This document shows, one piece after another, positions 27,692 to 35,772 of a stretch of DNA of 64,000 nt. The stretch lies in assembly GCF_900184225.1 (NCBI RefSeq), contig NZ_FXWZ01000003.1:186001-250000 (forward strand). Direction: 5' to 3'. The position numbers and the translations under genes were made by a program. The notes under the pieces are model-generated. The model had not been told where the DNA came from. It did not search any database and saw nothing but the letters and a program-made list of their open reading frames with translations. Every line of letters begins with the position of its first letter. Position 1 is the first letter of the stretch. This DNA comes from Brevibacterium ihuae (GTDB lineage: Bacteria; Actinomycetota; Actinomycetes; Actinomycetales; Brevibacteriaceae).

Positions 27692-29095
27692 TCAGCGTGG
27701 CCAGCGGACCCGGTAGATCAGCCCGCCGCTGCCCTCGTGGGACAGCCAGGCTCGCTCGAAGGCGGCGCGCGGGTAGATCCGGCGGACGTCCTCCGGAGTC
27801 CTGGCCGCGGGGTCGTGGACGCGGACGTCGCCGTCGGCGGTGAGGCCGGAGACGACGAGGAGGTGGCCTCCCGTCTCGTAGCCGGCCTCGGGCAGTTCCT
27901 CCGCGTCGAACATCACCGAGGCGATGAACGGCTCCCCGGCGGCGAGGAGCTCCTCCCCCGCGCGGAGGTCCGGAAGCGTGTCGAGGAAGGCATCGAATCC
28001 GAGGGCGGCCGCCCACGCGGTGTTGAAGGCCCAGTTCCCGGCGCCGTCATAGGCCGCGTCCCAGACCCCGCGCAGGGCGGTGCGAACCGCGGGCGAGGCG
28101 CCCTCGGTGAGCGGGCCGTCGTCCTCGACCCGCCCAGCGACGGAGGACGCCGCGTCGTCACCCGGGCAGCCCCGGTCACCGGATCGAGCCGTGCCCGAGG
28201 TGCCCGCACACCCCGTCCCGTCCGCACCTCTCGACGGGGCGTCGACCGTCGCCGGAGTCCCCGGCACCACCGGATCCGCGCGTCCACCACGATGGTCGAG
28301 GAAGTCGAGGAGCATCGTGAGCGAGGTCGGCGAACACCACACGTCTCCCCCGCCGTAGCCGGGCAGCTCGCCCTGCCGGCGTTGGGAGATCGGCGGCAGG
28401 AGCAGCTCGATGTCGATGCCACCCGGAGCCGAGGGGACGATGTCCGCCCGTCGGGGCGCCGGACCTCGGGTGAGGACGGAGATCCGTTCGAGCACGGGGA
28501 GCTCCCCCGATGGCCCGGGATGGAGGAGCGCTTCGACCTCGAACACGTCCGCCGCTCCGCCGAGCGCCGAGGCGTCGACCCGCACGGTGTCCGCCTCGAC
28601 CGTGATCCCGTGCACCGCCTGCCCGGGCACTGTGGTCGACCGGAATTCCGGATCGGTCGACCAGCGGGCGACCACCGCCCGGTCCGACCATCCTGCGGCC
28701 GACGCGCCGCCGGTACCCCTGCCCGCATCTGCGCTCGGGGTCGCACCGTCGTCCACGGCGGGCCCGGACGAAGAGATGCCGGAACCTTCCTGCCCAGCCG
28801 GAAGGGTTTCGGAGTTCTTCTGCCCGGTCGCAGGGGTGTCGGACTCCTTCTCCCCCGTCGGTGCAGCGCCGGAGCTTCCCGGGGCAGCGACACCGCCGGC
28901 GCGACCGGTACCGCTGCTCCGGCCGACCCGGATCCGCACCTCGATCGAGGTCCCGGCCGGGGTGCGGGCGGTCCACGTGGGGATCGCCTCGCTGAATGCG
29001 GCGACGTGCACCGATGGGGCCTCCCACCGATGCACGCCGTGGTCCTCTGCGCGGATCCGTCCGCGCACGTGCGTCACCGTCATCCCGGCCGTCAC
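27692..29095 (-). CDS. C39-like (papain-fold) peptidase family protein
   Basis: 467 residues; GTG 29095 is the longest start, ATG 29083 (M-T-V-T-H-V-R-G) is the alternative, and neither has a clear ribosome site. The first 200 residues hold a carbohydrate-recognition-like beta region split by a Gly/Ser/Thr/Ala-rich insert (about 65-130). The peptidase domain carries G-G-D-V-W-C-S-P-T-S-L-T-M-L-L-D with the candidate nucleophile Cys, E-T-G-G-H-L-L-V-V-S-G-L with the His, and V-R-V-H-D-P-A-A with the Asp. A second low-complexity insert (about 285-335) splits the domain. Related proteins occur in many actinobacteria without a known substrate. No signal peptide, so probably cytoplasmic. The gene is flanked by palindromes on both sides. 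Confidence 0.8.
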   Translation of the reverse strand: MTAGMTVTHVRGRIRAEDHGVHRWEAPSVHVAAFSEAIPTWTARTPAGTSIEVRIRVGRSSGTGRAGGVAAPGSSGAAPTGEKESDTPATGQKNSETLPAGQEGSGISSSGPAVDDGATPSADAGRGTGGASAAGWSDRAVVARWSTDPEFRSTTVPGQAVHGITVEADTVRVDASALGGAADVFEVEALLHPGPSGELPVLERISVLTRGPAPRRADIVPSAPGGIDIELLLPPISQRRQGELPGYGGGDVWCSPTSLTMLLDFLDHRGGRADPVVPGTPATVDAPSRGADGTGCAGTSGTARSGDRGCPGDDAASSVAGRVEDDGPLTEGASPAVRTALRGVWDAAYDGAGNWAFNTAWAAALGFDAFLDTLPDLRAGEELLAAGEPFIASVMFDAEELPEAGYETGGHLLVVSGLTADGDVRVHDPAARTPEDVRRIYPRAAFERAWLSHEGSGGLIYRVRWPR

Positions 29096-29100
29096 ACCAC

Positions 29101-29158
29101 TCGAGTGGTCATGTTCGGTCGGATACTCGGGAGTATTCGACCGAACATGACCACTCGA
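29101..29158. repeat. 58-bp palindrome, family A, copy 3
   Basis: Arms of 28 bases with one mismatch around a central GG; it begins TCGAGTGGTCATGTTCGGTC, with A where the other copies have G (and the matching change in the other arm). It lies between the ilvD stop (29177) and the peptidase start, and would terminate ilvD transcripts. Confidence 0.9.
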
Positions 29159-29176
29159 GGGTGTCCTGGGAGAGTC

Positions 29177-30895
29177 TCAGTCCGTCGTCACCGCGCCGGA
29201 GGACGCCGAGCCGACGAGCTTCGCGTACTTGCCGAGGGTGCCGGTGAGGCGGTGGTTCTCCGGCACGGTCCACGACTTCCGCCGCTCGGCGAGCACGTCC
29301 TCCGCGACGTCGAGCTCGATCGTCCGGGCGGCGATGTCGACCCGGATCCGGTCGCCGTCCTCGACGAGAGCGATCGGCCCGCCGTCGACCGCCTCGGGGG
29401 CGACGTGGCCGATGCACAGACCCGTGGAGCCGCCGGAGAACCGGCCGTCGGTGATGAGGAGGACGTCCTTGCCGATGCCGGCGCCCTTGATCGCGCCGGT
29501 GATCGCGAGCATCTCGCGCATGCCGGGGCCGCCCTTGGGACCTTCGTAGCGGATGACGACGACGTCGCCGGGCTTGAGCTCCCCGCCGAGCACCGCGTCC
29601 ATCGCCGGCTGCTCCTGGTCGAACACCCGCGCCGTGCCCTCGAAGACATCGGCGTCGAAGCCGGCGGACTTGACGACCGCACCCTCCGGGGCGAGCGAGC
29701 CGTGGAGCACGGTGAGCCCGCCGGTGGCGTGGATCGGGTTGTCGAGCGCGCGGAGGATCTTGCCATCGGGGTCCGGCGGGTTGATCGACGCGAGGTTCTC
29801 CGCGACGGTCTTGCCCGTCACGGTGAGGCAGTCGCCGTTGAGCAGACCGGCGTCGAGGAGCGCCTTCATCACCACCGGCACGCCGCCGATCTTGAACACG
29901 TCGTTCATCACGTAGTCGCCGAACGGCTTGACGTTGCCGAGGTGCGGGACCCGGTCGCCCACCCGGTTGAAGTCCTCGAGGGTGAGCTCAACCTCGGCCT
30001 CGTGGGCGATCGCCATGAGGTGGAGGACGGCGTTCGTCGAGCCGCCGAACGCCATGACGACGGCGATCGCGTTGAGGAGCGAGTCGCGGGTGATGATGTC
30101 GCGGGCGGTGATGCCCTGCTTGAGGAGGTTGACCACGGCCTCGCCGGACTGGCGGGCGAAGAGCGTGCGGTTGCGGTGGATCGCCGGGGGCGCGGCCGAG
30201 CCCGGCAGGGACATGCCCATCGCCTCGGCGGCCGAGGCCATGGTGTTCGCGGTGTACATGCCGCCGCAGGCGCCCTCGCCCGGGCACACAGCGCGCTCGA
30301 TCGCGTCGACGTCGGCCTCGGTCATCTTGCCGGCGCGGCAGGCGCCGACCGCCTCGAAGGCGTCGATGAGCGTGACCTCCTTCTCCGTGCCGTCGGAGAG
30401 CTTCGCGGTGCCGGGCATGATCGAGCCGTTGTAGAGGAACACGCTCGACAGGCCGAGGCGCGCGGCGGCCATGAGCATGCCGGGGATCGACTTGTCGCAG
30501 CCGGCGAGGAGCACGGAGCCGTCGAGCCGCTCGGCGTTCATCACGGTCTCCACGGAGTCGGTGATGATCTCGCGCGAGACGAGCGAGTAGTGCATGCCCT
30601 CGTGTCCCATCGAGATGCCGTCGGACACCGAGATCGTCCCGAACTCGAGGGGGTAGCCGCCGGCGTTGTGCACGCCCTCCTTGGCGAAGCCGGCGAGCTT
30701 CTCGAGCGTGAGGTTGCACGGCGTGATCTCGTTCCACGACGAGGCGACGCCGATCTGCGGCTTGACCCAGTCGCCGTCGTCCATGCCGACCGCGCGGAGC
30801 ATTCCGCGCGCGGCCGCCTTCTCGAGTCCGTCGGTCACATCGCGGGACCGGGGTTTGATATCGACACCGGGCTTGACATCCGTTTGTTCGCTCAT
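29177..30895 (-). CDS. ilvD: Dihydroxy-acid dehydratase
   Basis: Dehydrates 2,3-dihydroxyisovalerate and the isoleucine analogue to 2-keto acids; an Fe-S enzyme of the IlvD/Edd family. 572 residues. Seen: [13 protein letters not shown] (cluster Cys), [10 protein letters not shown] (second Cys), and [18 protein letters not shown] (third Cys). The pattern with all three Cys suggests a [2Fe-2S] type, as in mycobacterial IlvD. G-R-F-S-G-G-S near the C-terminus is the conserved active-site Ser loop. TAGACT (30902-30907) lies exactly six bases before the ATG, so a leaderless message. Confidence 0.97.
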   Translation of the reverse strand: MSEQTDVKPGVDIKPRSRDVTDGLEKAAARGMLRAVGMDDGDWVKPQIGVASSWNEITPCNLTLEKLAGFAKEGVHNAGGYPLEFGTISVSDGISMGHEGMHYSLVSREIITDSVETVMNAERLDGSVLLAGCDKSIPGMLMAAARLGLSSVFLYNGSIMPGTAKLSDGTEKEVTLIDAFEAVGACRAGKMTEADVDAIERAVCPGEGACGGMYTANTMASAAEAMGMSLPGSAAPPAIHRNRTLFARQSGEAVVNLLKQGITARDIITRDSLLNAIAVVMAFGGSTNAVLHLMAIAHEAEVELTLEDFNRVGDRVPHLGNVKPFGDYVMNDVFKIGGVPVVMKALLDAGLLNGDCLTVTGKTVAENLASINPPDPDGKILRALDNPIHATGGLTVLHGSLAPEGAVVKSAGFDADVFEGTARVFDQEQPAMDAVLGGELKPGDVVVIRYEGPKGGPGMREMLAITGAIKGAGIGKDVLLITDGRFSGGSTGLCIGHVAPEAVDGGPIALVEDGDRIRVDIAARTIELDVAEDVLAERRKSWTVPENHRLTGTLGKYAKLVGSASSGAVTTD

Positions 30896-31042
30896 GCTCG
30901 CAGTCTAGATCCGGGGGTCGGGTTTGTCGCCGGTCCGTCACATCCTGGACGCCCGGACAGCGCCCGCCGAGGCCTCCCCGCGCTGCCCGGGCCTCCCTTG
31001 CCGAATCGTCCTCGACAGGGCGGGTTGGATAGGATTCTCCCC

Positions 31043-31060
31043 ATGGTGATCCCTTCATGA
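31043..31060 (+). CDS. Putative five-codon leaderless upstream ORF
   Basis: ATG-GTG-ATC-CCT-TCA-TGA. TAGGAT (31030-31035) is seven bases before this ATG, so the message probably starts here. Its TGA overlaps the ATG of the CNNM gene (ATGA at 31057-31060). The CNNM gene has no convincing ribosome site, so terminating ribosomes may re-initiate on it. This is inferred from spacing alone. Confidence 0.5.
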   Translation: MVIPS

Positions 31061-32544
31061 CGGCCGCCTGGCTGCTGCTCCTCGCCGTCGTCGCACTCAT
31101 CCTCGCCAACGCCCTCTTCGTCGCGGTCGAGTTCGCATTCCTCACCGTCAACAAGAACGAGGTCCGGCGCGCCGCGTCCGACGGCGACCGGACGATGCAG
31201 GCGGTGTCCGATTCGCTGTCGAAGACTTCGAGCAACCTCTCCGGGGCCCAGCTCGGCATCACGGTGACGAGCCTCGTCGTCGGCTTCCTCACCGGACCCT
31301 CGCTCGGCGTCCTCCTCGCCGAGGGGCTCGGCTGGACGGGCATGTCCCCCGCCGCCGCGACCGGTATCGCGACCACCGCGGCCTTCGTCATCGCGACCTT
31401 CAGCCAGATGGTGTTCGGTGAGCTCGTCCCGAAGAACTGGGCGATCGCCGAACCCGCCCTCGTGTCCCGCCTCGTCGTGTTCCCGCAGAAGGTCTTCATG
31501 GCGATCTTCGGTTGGCTCGTGTGGGTCCTCAACTCCGCGGCCAACGTCGTGCTCCGGCTCCTCGGCTTCACCCCCGAGGAGGAGGTCGCGAGCGCGCGCA
31601 CCGCTCAGGAGCTCCGCGCGGTCGTGTCGCAGTCGGGCCAGCAGGGCACCCTCGACCGCACCACCGCCGAGCTCGCCGCCCGCTCCATCGAGTTCGGCCA
31701 GCGCACCGCCGCCGACGTCATGCAGCCCCGGCCCCAGGTGACCTTCCTCGACGAGCACTCCGCGCAGGACCTCCTCGATCTCGTCGCCGCCACCGGCCAC
31801 TCCCGCTTCCCGGTCACCGGGGACGGCGTCGACGACATCGTCGGGGTCGTCCACTTCAAGCACGCCCTCGCCGTCCCCCACGAGCAGCGCGTCACCACCC
31901 CGGTGCGCGATCTCGTCGTCGACGTCCCCCACGTCGTCGAATCGATGACCCTCGACCCGCTCCTCGCCGAGCTCCGGGAGCCCGGCCTCCAGCTCGCGAT
32001 CGTCGTCGACGAGTACGGCGGCACGGCGGGCATCGTCACGCTCGAGGACCTGCTCGAGGAGATCGTCGGCGAGATCGACGACGAACAGGACCCCGGCGAG
32101 GACAAGCACGAGCGCCTCGCCGACGGCGGGATCGCCGTGTCCGGGCTGCTCCGACCCGACGAGCTCGGCGAGATCCTCGACCTCCGGCTGCCCGAGGGCG
32201 AGGAGTCGGACACCCTCGGCGGACTCATCGCGGAGATCCTCAACCAGATGCCCGAGCCCGGTGACCGGATCGAGCTCGACGGGAAGGACCTCTCGGACAC
32301 CGATGAGGACGACCTGCCGACGCCGGCCCGCATCGCCCTCGCCGTGGAGACCATGGACGGCCAGCGGGTCGGTCGCATCATCGTCCACCGCATCGCCCTC
32401 AACCCGGAGGACGATGCCGAGCCGGACAGTGACCGTGCCGACACCCCGGAACCGCCGGAGGGCCGTGCGGGCGACGATCGGGTGACGGCCTCCCCCGGTG
32501 AGCACACCGGATCCACCGCCGCCACGGAAGGAGAACGCTCATGA
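31057..32544 (+). CDS. CNNM/CBS-domain membrane protein with CorC_HlyC domain
   Basis: 495 residues. The N-terminal DUF21/CNNM domain has three to four membrane segments (about 1-25, 60-85, 95-125, 140-165) including F-V-A-V-E-F-A-F and F-G-E-L-V-P-K-N-W-A. Two CBS domains follow (about 215-340, with V-V-D-E-Y-G-G-T-A-G-I-V-T-L-E-D-L-L-E-E-I between them and the next part) and then a CorC_HlyC domain (about 350-450), with a disordered acidic tail. CNNM/CorC proteins act in Mg2+ (or Co2+) efflux. It overlaps the next gene by four bases; the pair is one unit, ending at the 33621-33654 terminator. Confidence 0.9.
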   Translation: MTAAWLLLLAVVALILANALFVAVEFAFLTVNKNEVRRAASDGDRTMQAVSDSLSKTSSNLSGAQLGITVTSLVVGFLTGPSLGVLLAEGLGWTGMSPAAATGIATTAAFVIATFSQMVFGELVPKNWAIAEPALVSRLVVFPQKVFMAIFGWLVWVLNSAANVVLRLLGFTPEEEVASARTAQELRAVVSQSGQQGTLDRTTAELAARSIEFGQRTAADVMQPRPQVTFLDEHSAQDLLDLVAATGHSRFPVTGDGVDDIVGVVHFKHALAVPHEQRVTTPVRDLVVDVPHVVESMTLDPLLAELREPGLQLAIVVDEYGGTAGIVTLEDLLEEIVGEIDDEQDPGEDKHERLADGGIAVSGLLRPDELGEILDLRLPEGEESDTLGGLIAEILNQMPEPGDRIELDGKDLSDTDEDDLPTPARIALAVETMDGQRVGRIIVHRIALNPEDDAEPDSDRADTPEPPEGRAGDDRVTASPGEHTGSTAATEGERS

Positions 32545-33590
32545 GCGACGGCGTCGCGATCCTCGTCCTCGTCCTGCTGCTCGCTGGCAACGCCTTCTTC
32601 GTCGGCGCCGAGTTCGCCATGGTGTCCGCGCGCCGCGATCAGATCGAGCCGCGGGCCACCGAGGGCGGCACCGCCGCGCGCTGGACGCTGCGCGGCATCA
32701 CGGACGTCTCGGTCTCGCTCGCAGCCACCCAGCTCGGCATCACCGCGTGCTCGCTGCTCATCGGCGCGGTCGGCGAACCGGCGATCGCCCACCTCATCGA
32801 GGGTCCGCTCGAGTCGTGGGGCGTGCCCGGCGGGCTCGTCCATCCGATCGCGCTCGTCATCGCGCTCCTCATCGTCACCTTCCTCCACATGGTGCTCGGC
32901 GAGATGGTGCCGAAGAACATGGCGATCGCGAAGCCCGCGGCATCCGCCCTCCTGCTCGGCCCGGTCCTGCGGGTGTTCGTCGTCGTGTTCCGCCCCTTCA
33001 TCTGGCTCATGAACACCGCCGCGAACCTCGTCGTCAAGCACGTGCTCCGCGCGGAGCCGAAGGACGAGGTGTCCTCCTCCTTCACCTCGGCCGAAGTGCT
33101 CGAGTTCGTCACCGAGTCCGGGCGCGAGGGCCTGTTGGACAGCGAGGAGATCCGGCTGCTCACCGGTGCGCTCAAGTTCGAGGAGCTCACCGCCTCCGAC
33201 GTCGCGCTCCGACCCGGCACGGTGCGCACGATCGCACGGACCGCGACCGTCGCCGAGGTCGAGGAGCTGTGCGCCGACACCGGGTTCTCACGGTTCCCCG
33301 TCACCGACGACGCCGGCGGACTCGCCGGCTACGTCCATGCCAAGGACCTGCTCGGCCTGCCCGCCGAGAAGCGCGGGGAGCCGATCCCCGCCGAGGCCGT
33401 CCGCGAGCTCGCCTCGGTCCCCGCGGACGCGAAGCTCCGGCGGGTGATGATGACGATGCAGCGGACGAACTCCCACATGGCGATCATCGACGGCGGTCCC
33501 CGCTCGGCCGACGAGGTCTCGGTCATCGCCCTCGAGGACGTCCTCGAGAAGCTCGTCGGCGAGGTGCGGGACGCCACCAGCCCGGTCTGA
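32541..33590 (+). CDS. Second CNNM/CBS-domain membrane protein, short form
   Basis: 349 residues, a paralogue of the preceding protein: V-G-A-E-F-A-M-V-S-A-R-R at about 14-25, V-L-G-E-M-V-P-K-N-M-A-I-A at 116-128, three to four membrane segments, then two CBS domains (about 205-340). It lacks the CorC_HlyC domain. The ATG overlaps the upstream stop (ATGA). Tandem long plus short CNNM genes are common in actinobacteria; the two may form a heterodimer, since CNNM domains dimerise in known structures. Confidence 0.9.
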   Translation: MSDGVAILVLVLLLAGNAFFVGAEFAMVSARRDQIEPRATEGGTAARWTLRGITDVSVSLAATQLGITACSLLIGAVGEPAIAHLIEGPLESWGVPGGLVHPIALVIALLIVTFLHMVLGEMVPKNMAIAKPAASALLLGPVLRVFVVVFRPFIWLMNTAANLVVKHVLRAEPKDEVSSSFTSAEVLEFVTESGREGLLDSEEIRLLTGALKFEELTASDVALRPGTVRTIARTATVAEVEELCADTGFSRFPVTDDAGGLAGYVHAKDLLGLPAEKRGEPIPAEAVRELASVPADAKLRRVMMTMQRTNSHMAIIDGGPRSADEVSVIALEDVLEKLVGEVRDATSPV

Positions 33591-33620
33591 GACCGGGGCT
33601 CGAGCACGGTTCCGACGCTC

Positions 33621-33654
33621 AAGGGGGCCGGGTGCAGCTGCACCCGGCCCCCTT
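33621..33654. terminator. Bidirectional terminator between convergent genes
   Basis: A perfect 34-base palindrome (AAGGGGGCCGGGTGCAG and its complement) between the CNNM stop (33590) and the dehydrogenase stop (33674). It ends in CTT, with an A-pair on the other side, so it works for either strand. Confidence 0.88.
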
Positions 33655-33673
33655 CAGCAGGTCTCCCCGCCGA

Positions 33674-34627
33674 TCACTCCTCGACGATGTTGAGGAGATC
33701 CTGACCGGACTGGATGCGGAGGAGCTGCTCGGCGAGCAGGGCCTCGATGCGCGGGACGAACGCCGTCGTGTCGCCGCCGACGTGCGGGGTGAGGAGGGTG
33801 TTGGGCGTCCCCCACAGCGGGTGGTTCTCCGGCAGCGGCTCGGGGTCGACGACGTCGAGTGCGGCGTGCAGACGGCCGGACCGGAGCTCCTCGACGAGGG
33901 CGTCGGTGTCGATCACCGGGCCGCGCGCGACATTGACGACGAGCGCGTTGTCGGGCAGCTGGGCGAGGAACTCCGCATCGACGAGGTGATGCGTGGAATC
34001 GGTGAGCGGTGTGATGAGGATGACGACCTCGGCGTGCGGGAGGAGCTTCGGCAGCTCGTCGGCGCCGTGCACCCGTCCGTGGTCGTCGGTCCGGGCGCGG
34101 GACCCGACCCGGGTGATCTCGACCTCGAACGGCTCGAGCCGCCGGCAGATCTCGGTGCCGATGCCGCCCACCCCGACGATGAGCACGCGGCGGTCGGCGA
34201 GCGAGCGACGCCGCCGGTGGTTCCACGTCCGCGACACCATGTCGCGCGCGGCGTCGTCGATGCCGCGCAGGCTGCCGAGGGTGAGCGCGACCGCCATCTC
34301 CGCGGTCGCCGCGGCGTGCACGCCCGAGGCGGTGGCGATCCGCGCGCGGCCGCCCAGCCGGTCGGCGACGATGTCGTAGCCGGTGGTCTGGAGCTGGATG
34401 AGCTCGAGGTTGGGCAGCTCGTCGAGGAGCGCGGCAGTGGGACTCGCATCGAGATAGGGCAGGACGATCGCGTCGATCGAGTCCCTGCTCACTCCGGGGT
34501 CCCGGTGCTCCGCGGACCACACGACGAGCTTGAGATCGGCATGCTGATGATCGGGGATCCGCGCGTCCACGTGATCGCGCAGCTCGGCGTCCGGAAAGGC
34601 GATGGTGCGGATGTCGTGAGTCGTCAT
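33674..34627 (-). CDS. D-isomer-specific 2-hydroxyacid dehydrogenase
   Basis: 317 residues. NAD domain G-V-G-G-I-G-T-E-I-C-R-R-L in the middle, then N-V-A-R-G-P-V-I-D with the catalytic Arg, E-P-L-P-E-N-H-P-L-W with the Glu, and L-T-P-H-V-G-G with the catalytic His. The family oxidises or reduces D-2-hydroxy acids; the substrate is not evident, and glyoxylate/hydroxypyruvate reductase is one possibility. ATG 34627 is chosen because residues upstream are Pro/Arg-rich. A weak CACAAT lies six bases before it. It is 67 bases from the MarR gene stop on the same strand. Confidence 0.9.
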   Translation of the reverse strand: MTTHDIRTIAFPDAELRDHVDARIPDHQHADLKLVVWSAEHRDPGVSRDSIDAIVLPYLDASPTAALLDELPNLELIQLQTTGYDIVADRLGGRARIATASGVHAAATAEMAVALTLGSLRGIDDAARDMVSRTWNHRRRRSLADRRVLIVGVGGIGTEICRRLEPFEVEITRVGSRARTDDHGRVHGADELPKLLPHAEVVILITPLTDSTHHLVDAEFLAQLPDNALVVNVARGPVIDTDALVEELRSGRLHAALDVVDPEPLPENHPLWGTPNTLLTPHVGGDTTAFVPRIEALLAEQLLRIQSGQDLLNIVEE

Positions 34628-34694
34628 GCCCTCATTGTGGCAGACCGCACCGCAACCGGACGGGCCGTCGCGACGCCTGGCCGCGGCCGCCGGT

Positions 34695-35174
34695 TCACGG
34701 CAGCCGCGCGGCGATCGAGCGGCTGATCCGCAGGAGGTGCTCGGCGTCGCCGGGTGCAAGCGCCTTCTCGAAGTGCTCGGCGATGTGGGCGCGGTGGATC
34801 CGGCCGGCCGCGCGGAACTCGTCCCAGCCGGCGTCGGTGAGCGTGATGAGGTGAGCGCGGCCGTCCTGCGGGCACGCGCTCTTGACGACCCAGCCCTTCT
34901 TCTCGAGGAGCCCGATCCGGTACGTGAGCCGGGGGGCGGAGAACACGAGGCGCTCGGCGAGCACGCTCATCCGCAGGGTGCGGGCGGGCGCCTCGACGAG
35001 GAGGAGCAGGAGGTTGTAGTCGCTCAGGCCGAAGCCCACCTCCCGGCGGAGCTCGGCGTCGAGCAGACCGACGAGCCGCTGGGACGTCTCGAAGTGGCTC
35101 CGCCAGGCGTCGAGCACGCTCGCCTCCGCGAGCAGGTTCGGCCGGGTGGCCTCAGGTGCCGAGGAGCTGGTCAA
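34695..35174 (-). CDS. MarR-family transcriptional regulator
   Basis: 159 residues. The winged HTH spans about residues 45-115: L-S-D-Y-N-L-L-L-L-L-V-E, R-M-S-V-L-A-E-R-L-V-F-S-A-P-R-L-T-Y-R-I (recognition helix), and the wing D-G-R-A-H-L-I-T-L-T. Dimerising helices are at each end. It is the last gene of an operon with the flavin reductase (23-base overlap) and the LLM monooxygenase. MarR proteins in such settings sense small aromatic or oxidising compounds. Two palindromes upstream of the operon (36992-37025) are its likely operators. Confidence 0.9.
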   Translation of the reverse strand: MTSSSAPEATRPNLLAEASVLDAWRSHFETSQRLVGLLDAELRREVGFGLSDYNLLLLLVEAPARTLRMSVLAERLVFSAPRLTYRIGLLEKKGWVVKSACPQDGRAHLITLTDAGWDEFRAAGRIHRAHIAEHFEKALAPGDAEHLLRISRSIAARLP

Positions 35175-35772
35175 AGGGGGTCACCGCCTCGGGGTCGAGG
35201 TCGTCGAACACGCTCCGGGTCTCCGCCGGCTGGGCGGCGACGAGCTCGGCGAGCTCCTCGGCGACGGCGCGGACCCGGCCGCCCATCCCGGACACCGCCT
35301 CGGGCGCTCCCCAGTCGTCGGTCGCGGCGAACACCGAGGTCGGGACCGCGAGCCCCTTGAGGTAGGCGACGAGCGGCCGGAGCTGCGCGTCGATGACGAG
35401 CGAGTGCCGGGAGGTGCCTCCGGTGGCGGCGAGCGCGACGGGGATGCCGCGCAGTCCCGCGTCGGGGAACAGCTGCCAGAACAGGGACACGAGGCCGAGC
35501 GGGGCGGCGTTGTAGACCGGGGTGACGATGACGAGGCCGTGCGCGGTGCGGATCCGCTCGAACGCGGATTCGAGCGCCTCGGAGGCGATGCCGGTGAGCG
35601 TCATGTCGACGAGGTCGTGCGCGAGCGGACGGAGCTCGATGATCTCGATCTCCGCCTCGGCGCCGACCGGCCGCAGCTGCTCGCGGACCGCGGCGAGGAT
35701 GCGCTCGGCGAGCGCGGTCGAGTTCGACGGGTCACCCGTGCCGCCGGAGACGGCGACGATGCGGTACGTCAT
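35152..35772 (-). CDS. NADPH-dependent FMN reductase, partner of the LLM monooxygenase
   Basis: 206 residues, flavodoxin-like. I-V-A-V-S-G-G-T-G-D-P-S-N-S-T-A (5-20) is the FMN phosphate loop, and T-P-V-Y-N-A-A-P-L-G-L (84-94) lies at the flavin ring. It resembles the CE1759-type reductases that are encoded beside CE1758-type LLM monooxygenases. It would supply reduced FMN to the monooxygenase, whose stop overlaps its start by four bases (ATGA). That coupling argues for a working two-component system. Confidence 0.88.
   Translation of the reverse strand: MTYRIVAVSGGTGDPSNSTALAERILAAVREQLRPVGAEAEIEIIELRPLAHDLVDMTLTGIASEALESAFERIRTAHGLVIVTPVYNAAPLGLVSLFWQLFPDAGLRGIPVALAATGGTSRHSLVIDAQLRPLVAYLKGLAVPTSVFAATDDWGAPEAVSGMGGRVRAVAEELAELVAAQPAETRSVFDDLDPEAVTPFDQLLGT

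Noticed and set aside
27737-31060. 1107-codon open frame on the plus strand opposite the peptidase and ilvD
   Set aside because: Antisense shadow of two well-supported genes. Only its last six codons matter, as they include the five-codon ORF described at 31043.
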